NCBI GenBank assembly: GCA_000495415.1 | Contig: AWGX01000152.1 | Span: forward strand, 1-6,013 | Origin: Smithella sp. ME-1 | GTDB taxonomy: Bacteria > Desulfobacterota > Syntrophia > Syntrophales > Smithellaceae | DNA: 6,013 nt | Direction: 5' to 3' | Shown: piece by piece, positions 1 through 6,013 of the stretch | How the letters are laid out: the number at the start of each line of letters is the position of its first letter | Position numbering within the stretch: position 1 is the stretch's first letter | Notes under the pieces: model-generated | Seen by the model: the letters and a program-made list of their open reading frames with translations, nothing else | What the model was told of the DNA's origin: nothing | Database searches by the model: none | Position numbers and translations under genes: made by a program

Positions 1-22
1 CTTGTGAAATTTGAGTCTCATT

Positions 23-46
23 ACTATTAACTATTCACTATTCACT
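23..46. repeat. Heptamer tandem repeat spanning the mrdA stop codon
   Basis: Three 7-base units, ACTATTA, ACTATTC and ACTATTC, followed by the start of a fourth (ACT), run from just beyond mrdA into its last codons. On the mrdA strand the unit is GTGAATA, which supplies the terminal Val-Asn-Ser-Glu and the TAG stop. Such short tandem heptamers can change copy number by slippage. Confidence 0.6.
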
Positions 47-1890
47 GTTTTTTTATCTTTTTTCTTTCCATCAAAGTATGCTGACAATATTTTGCGGGCA
101 ACCGGAGCGGCAACCGCACCGCCGCCGCCGGCATGTTCCAAAATCACAGCAACTGCTATTTCGGGATTTTTTAACGGAGCGTAGCAAGCAAACAAAGCAT
201 GATCTTTTTGAAAAGCGGCCAGCCTTTTAGCCCGGCGGGCTATTTCATTTTCCGGTAATCCTAGAACCTGAGACGTTCCGGTCTTGCCGCAGACATCAAC
301 ACCTGATAATTTTGCATTTTTACCGGTGCCTCCCGGTTCATTAACCACGCCCCATAAGGCACTGTTTAGAATTTCAACTGTTTTAGGACTTAATTTTAAT
401 TCACCTTCTTTTTCCGGCAGAAACTGTTTATATAATTTACCATCCGTGGTCTCGATGTATTTGACCAAACGCGGGCGCCACAGAGTACCTCCATTGGCAA
501 AAGCACTGAAAGCATTGGCCAGTTGCAGCGGAGTAACTAAATTAAATCCTTGCCCGATAGATATGGATATCGTTTCCCCCATCAGCCAGGGACTTTTTTT
601 CCGTTTTAGTTTCCAATCTTTCGTAGGCACCAAACCACTTTTTTCATTAGGCAAATCAATACCGGCGACCCCCCCCAGACCAAAACGTTTCGCATACTCG
701 GCTATCTTGTCCACCCCGAGCATTTTTCCGACTGTATAGAAATATACATCGCATGATTCCACAATCGCCTGATGCAGATTAACGGAACCATGGCCTCCTT
801 TTTTCCAGCAACGGTATGTCCTGTTACCCAAAGTAAAAGAACCGTTGCAGAATATTTTTGTTTCGGGATTGATGACTCCTTCTTCCAGAGCGGCAGCGGC
901 AACAATAAGCTTGTAGGTTGAGCCAGGAGGGTATTGTCCGGAAATTGCCTTATTGGATAAAGGGCACAACGGATTATTTTTCAGTTTTTCCCATTGTTCA
1001 TAAGAAATTCCGCTGTTGAATAAATTAGGATCAAAAGAAGGCGCGCTGAACATGGCCAGAATCGAACCATCACGCACATCCAGAACAACAGCCGCTCCGG
1101 ATCTTCCTGAAAGGGCCTCTCCCGTCGCTTTCTGCAAATCAGCGTCAATATTCAACACGATATTGCAACCGGAAACGGGATCAATCCGTCCGAGATTTTT
1201 TATCTCTTTTCCGTATACATTAACCTCGACTAGTTCCGCGCCGCGGCGGCCACGGATATAAGAATCGAAAAACTTTTCCACTCCATGCTTACCCAAAACA
1301 TCGCCATAAGTGTATCTGCCGTCGTTTTTTCCCAAATCCTCCTTGCTGATTTCACCCGTATAGCCTATGATTGGAGCCAGCATTTCTCCATTCAGATATA
1401 AACGAATCGGTGAAACATCAATATATATGCCCGGCAAATCCAATGCATTGGTTTCAATCAGTGCTATTTTTTCCATGCCCACATTTCTTTCCAGCTTTAC
1501 GGGCAAATAAGGTTTTGTGGTTTTAGAAACAGACTGATCATATGAAAGCTCCAGCGAATTATTTCGATAGAGATTTTTAAGTTTTTCAATGGATAATTCA
1601 TTGCCTTTGTTCTTGTTGGGTATATAAATCACATCGAATGAAGGTTTGTTGTCTACAAGAACAACACGGTTGCGATCCATAATCAGGCCGCGAAGAGGTT
1701 TGAGATTACGAAAACGAACAGAATTGTTTTCTGATTTTTGCCTGAATTCATCTCCCTTGATGATCTGTAAATATCCCAATCTTACAAGTAGGAGGAAAAG
1801 GGCAATCAACAAAACAGACCCGACTACATTAAATTTCTGCTTGAATTGAGACGGTTCTTGTCCACTGAGCAGGTTAGGCTGTTTTTTCAT
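31..1890 (-). CDS. mrdA: Penicillin-binding protein 2 (elongation-specific peptidoglycan D,D-transpeptidase)
   Basis: This 619-residue class B penicillin-binding protein crosslinks peptidoglycan during lateral wall growth, working in the periplasm with RodA and MreBCD. A single membrane anchor spans about residues 22-42. The non-catalytic dimerisation (pedestal) domain spans about 65-240, beginning with the RGLIMDRN signature at 67-74 and including the RGRRGAELVEV stretch near 213-223. The transpeptidase domain covers about 265-602 and keeps all three catalytic motifs: STYK at 324-327 (nucleophile Ser324), SCD at 379-381, and KTGT at 536-539. Length is normal for the family. The start is supported by a strong ribosome binding site inside mreD; the gene overlaps mreD by 17 bp, so it is an operon member. 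Cys348, Cys361, His367 and Cys380 look like a metal site. The C-terminus is a lysine-rich tail, with the last residues and stop encoded by a heptamer repeat. The SxD motif and the mre context favour PBP2 over the division enzyme PBP3 (FtsI). Confidence 0.97.
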   Translation of the reverse strand: MKKQPNLLSGQEPSQFKQKFNVVGSVLLIALFLLLVRLGYLQIIKGDEFRQKSENNSVRFRNLKPLRGLIMDRNRVVLVDNKPSFDVIYIPNKNKGNELSIEKLKNLYRNNSLELSYDQSVSKTTKPYLPVKLERNVGMEKIALIETNALDLPGIYIDVSPIRLYLNGEMLAPIIGYTGEISKEDLGKNDGRYTYGDVLGKHGVEKFFDSYIRGRRGAELVEVNVYGKEIKNLGRIDPVSGCNIVLNIDADLQKATGEALSGRSGAAVVLDVRDGSILAMFSAPSFDPNLFNSGISYEQWEKLKNNPLCPLSNKAISGQYPPGSTYKLIVAAAALEEGVINPETKIFCNGSFTLGNRTYRCWKKGGHGSVNLHQAIVESCDVYFYTVGKMLGVDKIAEYAKRFGLGGVAGIDLPNEKSGLVPTKDWKLKRKKSPWLMGETISISIGQGFNLVTPLQLANAFSAFANGGTLWRPRLVKYIETTDGKLYKQFLPEKEGELKLSPKTVEILNSALWGVVNEPGGTGKNAKLSGVDVCGKTGTSQVLGLPENEIARRAKRLAAFQKDHALFACYAPLKNPEIAVAVILEHAGGGGAVAAPVARKILSAYFDGKKKDKKTVNSE

Positions 1891-2368
1891 AGAAAAACAC
1901 CTCCACCCTGCGCATCATGTAAAAAAACACGGGAGCAAACAGACCGACAATCAAATCTTTCGGTAAAAGAACAGAATACATGTTTTCCAATACACTGATT
2001 TTAAAAGCTAAATGATAAATTAAAATTACCATGAGATCTTCGAGAAAAGCGCAAAGGAAACTGAACAAAGCAATAATATGCATTTTTTCGGCAGCCAGTC
2101 GACCGGAAGCAAAAAATGAAAATAAAAAAATGACGATATAAATAAAAGTGAATAATCCCAGCACCGAACCGGCCACACAATCAAACACAAACCCGAGAAC
2201 GAATGCTAAAAATGCTCCCCTGACTAAATCAAGACGGAATCCGGCGTAAATAACGACTATTAACGATAGTTCAAACGATAACCGGCCGGAAAAAACTACA
2301 TTGGTAATAGTCGATTGCAGGATTACCAATACTATCGATAAAAATGGCAGTAAAAAAAAATAAATCAT
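1874..2368 (-). CDS. mreD: Rod shape-determining membrane protein MreD
   Basis: This 164-residue, very hydrophobic inner-membrane protein is a structural member of the elongasome that bridges MreC and the wall synthases. By eye it has five or six membrane segments, at about residues 4-23, 32-45, 50-66, 69-87, 97-120 and 137-151. The family-typical stretch GFVFDCVAGSVLG (59-71) pairs an Asp with small residues inside the membrane. MreD diverges fast, so length, topology and position between mreC and mrdA carry much of the call. The start lies 6 bp after the mreC stop and has no clear Shine-Dalgarno sequence upstream, which suggests translational coupling to mreC. Codons 3-6 contain a run of nine T on the coding strand, a possible slippage or sequencing-error site. 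The 3' end overlaps mrdA by 17 bp and houses its ribosome binding site. Confidence 0.93.
   Translation of the reverse strand: MIYFFLLPFLSIVLVILQSTITNVVFSGRLSFELSLIVVIYAGFRLDLVRGAFLAFVLGFVFDCVAGSVLGLFTFIYIVIFLFSFFASGRLAAEKMHIIALFSFLCAFLEDLMVILIYHLAFKISVLENMYSVLLPKDLIVGLFAPVFFYMMRRVEVFFYEKTA
1898..1904 (-). promoter_or_regulatory. Ribosome binding site of mrdA inside mreD
   Basis: The sequence GGAGGTG on the minus strand lies 7 bases before the mrdA ATG and within the last codons of mreD. It supports the mrdA start at 1890 and the 17-bp overlap as real, and gives mrdA its own strong initiation site. Confidence 0.85.
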
Positions 2369-2374
2369 TTCTGT

Positions 2375-3199
2375 TTAGTTTTTATTTTCCGAGGAAGCTA
2401 AAACCAATACTTCCTCCAATTTGGAAAAATCAACGAACGGAGCAACATTAATTTTTAAAAAAAGGCTGGCTTCAAGCCGATCAACATGACTGACTTGACC
2501 AATTAGCAAACCCTTGGGGAAGACCCCGCCTATGCCGGAAGAAATAATAACATCCCCTACCTGAACATCCTGAGTTTTGGAAATATATTTCAGTAAGAGC
2601 CCGCGGGAACCTGCGCCGCTGATAATTCCCTGCATTCGCGTTCGCTGCACAATAGCGTCAATATTACTGTTTTCATCAATAAGCAACAGAACTTTGGAAG
2701 CATGCCAGGAAACATCAACCAAACGGCCGATTAATCCGGGCGGTACAACAACGGGCATGCCGACTTTAAGGCCGTTAATCGTACCCTTATCAATCAATAT
2801 GATTTTAGAAAGAGCAGCCTGTTCTCTTCCAATTACACTGGCGCAAATAAATTGATAATTATAATCATTAGTGAGAGATAAAAGTTTTTTAAGTCTTTGC
2901 GCTTCCAGATAGCCTTCCTGATATAAAATTAGTACCGCTTTGAGATCGTTGATTTTCTTCTTTAAATTTTTATTTTCTTCTTCAATGCCGATCAGAAAAA
3001 TATAGCGCAGCCAGGCATCCTTTATATTGCGGATAGAAACGCTCACACCTTTTTGTACAGGCGCAACCGTCTCTAATACGATTTTGCTTAAGAAACCTCT
3101 TCCCGCTCCATACTTTAAATTAAAAAAAAGCATTATGAGCGCAATGACAAGAAGAGCAATGATCAAGATAGCTGTTTTGTATTTCCTTAAGAAAAACAT
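2375..3199 (-). CDS. mreC: Rod shape-determining protein MreC
   Basis: This 274-residue bitopic inner-membrane protein has a periplasmic part that binds and activates PBP2 in the elongasome. A short basic cytoplasmic N-terminus (RKYK, 5-8) precedes one membrane helix at about 9-28. A charged heptad-like coiled coil follows at about 71-107, then the two-barrel periplasmic domain at about 115-268. Family-typical stretches are the SKVLLLIDENSNIDAIVQRTR region (168-188), GIISG (191-195), and GDVIISSGIGGVFPKGLLIG (215-234). Length is normal. It is the second gene of the operon, 82 bp after mreB, with mreD 6 bp downstream. The initiation site is weak: only a GGG six bases before the ATG, which may be paired in a small hairpin (3202-3218). 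This could set MreC synthesis below MreB. Confidence 0.96.
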   Translation of the reverse strand: MFFLRKYKTAILIIALLVIALIMLFFNLKYGAGRGFLSKIVLETVAPVQKGVSVSIRNIKDAWLRYIFLIGIEEENKNLKKKINDLKAVLILYQEGYLEAQRLKKLLSLTNDYNYQFICASVIGREQAALSKIILIDKGTINGLKVGMPVVVPPGLIGRLVDVSWHASKVLLLIDENSNIDAIVQRTRMQGIISGAGSRGLLLKYISKTQDVQVGDVIISSGIGGVFPKGLLIGQVSHVDRLEASLFLKINVAPFVDFSKLEEVLVLASSENKN

Positions 3200-3201
3200 T
3201 T

Positions 3202-3218
3202 TTTACCCAATAGGGAAA
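3202..3218 (-). promoter_or_regulatory. Small hairpin over the mreC initiation site
   Basis: On the mRNA strand, TTTCCC-TATT-GGGTAAA can fold into a stem of six pairs with one bulged T. The GGG in the stem is the only Shine-Dalgarno-like element ahead of the mreC ATG (3199), so folding would hide it and lower initiation. The stem is short, and half of it is A-U pairs, so its stability is modest. Confidence 0.35.
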
Positions 3219-3220
3219 TA

Positions 3221-3226
3221 ATTATA
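3221..3226 (-). promoter_or_regulatory. Possible internal -10 box ahead of mreC
   Basis: A perfect TATAAT reads on the minus strand in the 82-bp gap. The -35 position at 17 bases holds GCAGAT, a poor match, so this is weak evidence for a secondary promoter. Transcripts from it would have a leader of only about 15 bases before the mreC ATG. Confidence 0.2.
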
Positions 3227-3244
3227 ACGCTACATCGAACGCTA
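3226..3244. repeat. Direct repeat of AACGCTA in the mreB-mreC gap
   Basis: Two perfect copies of the heptamer (3226-3232 and 3238-3244) are spaced 12 bp apart. They lie directly upstream, in the minus-strand sense, of a TATAAT hexamer (3221-3226). They could be paired protein sites or chance; nothing identifies a binder. Confidence 0.35.
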
Positions 3245-3281
3245 TCTGCCAGAATAAATTGTATTATGTCCCGGACGTTTT

Positions 3282-4319
<1,038 letters not shown>

Positions 4320-4323
4320 TTAT

Positions 4324-4329
4324 CCTCCT
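4324..4329 (-). promoter_or_regulatory. Ribosome binding site of mreB
   Basis: The sequence AGGAGG on the minus strand lies 4 bases (ATAA) before the mreB ATG. It is the strongest initiation site in the operon and fixes the start at 4319. Confidence 0.9.
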
Positions 4330-4360
4330 GTTTTTTCACAATTAAATAATAATTCCCCCC

Positions 4361-4376
4361 ATAGAGTTTTTTCTAT
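4361..4376. repeat. Inverted repeat ATAGA-N6-TCTAT over the mreB -10 box and start site
   Basis: Five-base perfect arms flank GTTTTT. The right arm covers most of the mreB -10 box (4372-4377) and the left arm covers the predicted start of transcription (about 4365). It may be an operator or simply a by-product of the -10 sequence. The support is structural only. Confidence 0.25.
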
Positions 4377-4400
4377 ACCGTATTTCACTATCCTAATCAA
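4372..4400 (-). promoter_or_regulatory. Sigma-70-like promoter for mreB operon
   Basis: Read on the minus strand, a -35 box TTGATT (4395-4400) is followed by exactly 17 bases and a -10 box TATAGA (4372-4377). Each matches the housekeeping consensus at four of six positions, with ideal spacing. Transcription would begin near 4365, leaving a leader of about 45 bases before the mreB ATG. The leader contains a run of six G and the AGGAGG site. It is the only well-formed promoter I see ahead of the four leftward genes, so it probably drives the whole cluster. Confidence 0.65.
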
Positions 4401-4412
4401 CGCCTTTTTAAA

Positions 4413-4442
4413 TTATGTTTGCATTTTGCAAATGACTATAAT
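4413..4442 (+). promoter_or_regulatory. Candidate promoter for the PpiD-like gene
   Basis: A perfect TATAAT -10 box lies at 4437-4442. The expected -35 position, 17-18 bases upstream, holds only a poor match (TTATGT or TATGTT, 4413-4419), so an activator or flanking contacts may be needed. Transcription would begin near 4449, about 52 bases before the ATG at 4501. An inverted repeat (4418-4432) fills the spacer. Confidence 0.5.
4418..4432. repeat. Inverted repeat TTTGCA-N3-TGCAAA between divergent promoters
   Basis: Perfect 6-base arms flank TTT. The element lies between the rightward -10 box and the leftward -35 box, so a bound protein could affect both promoters. It is AT-rich and short, so chance is possible. 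I cannot name a regulator for it. Confidence 0.35.
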
Positions 4443-4489
4443 AATAAGGCAAAAGTTTATTTGGTATCGAACAAATTCATTATCCTTTC

Positions 4490-4496
4490 GAGGTGA
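4490..4496 (+). promoter_or_regulatory. Ribosome binding site of the PpiD-like gene
   Basis: GAGGTGA lies 4 bases before the ATG at 4501. It decides between that ATG and the in-frame ATG at 4426, which has no comparable site. Confidence 0.85.
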
Positions 4497-4500
4497 TTTT

Positions 4501-5961
4501 ATGCTGAAATTTTTCCGCGAACATGCACGCGGCTGGTTCATGATTGCCGTTATAGGAATCATTATTATTGTTTTTGTGCTTTACTTCGGCTCCAGCAGAG
4601 ACAGCCGTACTGCAAACGCAATTGCCATAGTCGATAAAAAAGTAATCAGCGAAGCTGAGTTTCACAACGAATATGAAAAATTGGTGGATATGGCAAGACT
4701 TCGTCTAGGTGCAAAGCTTACTCCGGAGATACTTAAGAAAATGGATCTCAAGCGAAAAGCTCATAATGATTTATTGAACCGGTATATCATTGCCGCCAAA
4801 GCTGCCGATTTAAACATTGAAGTTTCCGATGAAGAACTAAGAAACATGATTATGTCAACGCCGGCATTACAGACAAATGGTGTCTTTGATGAACGCAAAT
4901 ACCGGCAGATACTTCGTTATAATAGACTCTCCGCCGAAGATTTTGAAAATCTCCAAAGGTTCGATTTGATTGCGAATAAAATTGAATCGATAGTGCGCGA
5001 AGGTATAAAAATTTCGGGCCAGGAAGTTTATGATTTGTATGCTTTGCAGAATCAGAAAATTAACATTAATTTTGTGCAAATTTCCGGGAAAGATATCAGA
5101 AAGAAAATTACTCCGACCCAACCCGAATTGGAAGATTATCTAAAGCGTAACAGCAACCTATTTCGTGTTGCCGAACAGATAAAAATCAAATATCTTTCTT
5201 TTAAAGGGGCGGATAAAGGAAAGCAAAACGCACATCTGGAAGCAAAAAAAGCACGGGATGTCATCTATCAGGAAAACAACATGGAAGACTATGCTAAAAG
5301 AAACAATCTGACTGTTCATTATACCGATTTCTTTCCGATAAACAAACTGCCGTCAGAATTAACATCGATTAAAAATATAGCCGAAGAACTTCTTGATTTG
5401 CGGGAAAAAGATGTCAGCAAAGTCTTAACTACGGAAAACATCTATTACCTGTTGCAAGTTCTTGATAAGAAAGCATCTTATGTGCCGAAACTCAACACAA
5501 TAGAAAATGAAGTCAGGGGTAACTTTATAGAAAGCGAAACACAAATTCTCGCCGGAAAAGAAGCACAGTCAATTTTGGAAAAACTTAAATCAGGAGAAAG
5601 TCTGGATAAAATATCCAAAGAAAATGGTTTAAAAGTTATCGAAACAGGATTCTTCCAGCCTGGCAACACTATTCCCAAGTTGGGATCTAACGAGAATGTC
5701 GCTGAAATTCTTTTTCAGCTTTCTACTAATAAACCATATGCGGAAAAACCACTTCTCTTTAACAATACTTATGTAATATTAAAACTTAAAGATGTGAGCA
5801 AGCTGGATGAGAAAGATTTTGAAGCAAAAAAACCCATGTACCAAAAGATACTGATTTCCATCAAAAGAGAAGAAGCCATGCAAACATGGTTGGAAGGCAA
5901 TAAAGAAGCCATGATCAAGGGGAAAAGGATTAAAATTAAGAAAAAAGTAGAGGATCTATAA
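4501..5961 (+). CDS. Membrane-anchored SurA/PpiD-type periplasmic chaperone (SurA N-terminal domain; degenerate parvulin region)
   Basis: This 486-residue protein probably helps fold newly exported envelope proteins at the periplasmic face of the inner membrane. A short basic stretch precedes one membrane anchor at about residues 11-29, as in PpiD. A helical SurA-type N-terminal chaperone domain follows at about 37-170, recognisable from IAIVDKKVISEAEFHNEYEK (41-60), the long charged helices, and the VFDERKYRQIL stretch (128-138). Residues about 224-325 sit where a parvulin prolyl isomerase domain belongs. They lack a clear HIL-type first strand (KIKYLSF instead) and the glycine-rich S-x-D...GG-LG region, so isomerase activity is doubtful. 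A C-terminal helical part ends in a basic tail (474-482). There is no cysteine. I prefer the ATG at 4501 to an in-frame ATG at 4426: 4501 has a GAGGTGA site 4 bases upstream and gives the PpiD-like N-terminus, while 4426 precedes the TATAAT box. It is PpiD-like rather than a soluble SurA because it has an anchor instead of a cleavable signal. Confidence 0.85.
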   Translation: MLKFFREHARGWFMIAVIGIIIIVFVLYFGSSRDSRTANAIAIVDKKVISEAEFHNEYEKLVDMARLRLGAKLTPEILKKMDLKRKAHNDLLNRYIIAAKAADLNIEVSDEELRNMIMSTPALQTNGVFDERKYRQILRYNRLSAEDFENLQRFDLIANKIESIVREGIKISGQEVYDLYALQNQKININFVQISGKDIRKKITPTQPELEDYLKRNSNLFRVAEQIKIKYLSFKGADKGKQNAHLEAKKARDVIYQENNMEDYAKRNNLTVHYTDFFPINKLPSELTSIKNIAEELLDLREKDVSKVLTTENIYYLLQVLDKKASYVPKLNTIENEVRGNFIESETQILAGKEAQSILEKLKSGESLDKISKENGLKVIETGFFQPGNTIPKLGSNENVAEILFQLSTNKPYAEKPLLFNNTYVILKLKDVSKLDEKDFEAKKPMYQKILISIKREEAMQTWLEGNKEAMIKGKRIKIKKKVEDL

Positions 5962-5975
5962 AAAAACAGGGAATT

Positions 5976-5998
5976 GGGGATCTTCCCCTTTCGTTTTC
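5976..5998 (+). terminator. Probable intrinsic terminator of the PpiD-like gene
   Basis: Fourteen bases after the stop codon, GGGGA-TCT-TCCCC forms a perfect 5-bp G/C-rich stem with a 3-base loop. It is followed by the T-rich run TTTCGTTTTC. The T run is interrupted by CG and the stem is short, so termination may be partial. It suggests the gene is transcribed alone. Confidence 0.55.
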
Positions 5999-6013
5999 AA
6001 AGGATAACGAGGC

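Noticed and set aside
284..739. 151-codon open frame on the plus strand
   Set aside because: It lies wholly antisense to the conserved mrdA transpeptidase domain, reads as low-order Pro/Ser-rich sequence, and has no family character. It is a shadow of mrdA.
3234..3255. Sigma-54-like TGGCA motif on the minus strand in the mreB-mreC gap
   Set aside because: There is a TGGCAG but no TTGC element at the required distance, so the -24/-12 pattern fails.
3268..3276. Short palindrome GTCC-C-GGAC after mreB, considered as a terminator
   Set aside because: The loop would be a single base and no T run follows on the minus strand. A stop here would also cut mreCD-mrdA from its promoter.
4426..4500. Longer start for the PpiD-like gene (25 extra residues)
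   Set aside because: The ATG at 4426 has no ribosome binding site and lies upstream of the TATAAT box and its predicted start. The extra residues would spoil the short basic N-terminus typical of PpiD.
4867..5121. Minus-strand open frame inside the PpiD-like gene
   Set aside because: It is antisense to a clear coding sequence, with no ribosome binding site or recognisable domain.

Overview
The window carries the cell-elongation (rod-shape) cluster of a Gram-negative bacterium. Four genes read leftward on the minus strand in the order mreB, mreC, mreD, mrdA (PBP2). One gene for an inner-membrane-anchored, SurA/PpiD-type periplasmic folding factor reads rightward from the same intergenic region. 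The MreB, MreC, MreD and PBP2 sequences are of the proteobacterial type, base composition is moderately AT-rich, and a PpiD-like gene diverges from mreB. Together these suggest a member of the former Deltaproteobacteria (Desulfobacterota), perhaps a Syntrophales/Smithella-like organism. That placement is an inference from protein character remembered from the families, not from a search.

Layout. Bases 1-30 follow the end of mrdA and hold no supported gene; a heptamer tandem repeat (23-46) runs over the mrdA stop codon. 31-1890 (-) is mrdA, overlapping mreD (1874-2368, -) by 17 bp. mreC (2375-3199, -) ends 6 bp before mreD. An 82-bp gap with possible control elements separates mreC from mreB (3282-4319, -). 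The 181-bp stretch 4320-4500 is a divergent control region. It has a good sigma-70-like promoter for mreB, a perfect TATAAT box for the rightward gene, and small inverted repeats. 4501-5961 (+) is the PpiD-like gene, followed by a probable terminator hairpin (5976-5998).

How the genes work together. MreB filaments on the cytoplasmic side, the bitopic MreC and the polytopic MreD form the scaffold that positions and activates the elongation transpeptidase PBP2. Its usual partner, the glycosyltransferase RodA, is not in the window; it may lie just left of position 1. The divergent folding factor would act on newly exported envelope proteins. A functional link to the elongasome is suggested only by position.

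Nothing here amounts to an undescribed system. The points most worth checking are a Cys3His version of the PBP2 zinc site, a degenerate prolyl-isomerase region in the PpiD-like protein, the compact divergent promoter region, a small hairpin that may bury the mreC ribosome binding site, and the heptamer repeat that carries the mrdA stop.
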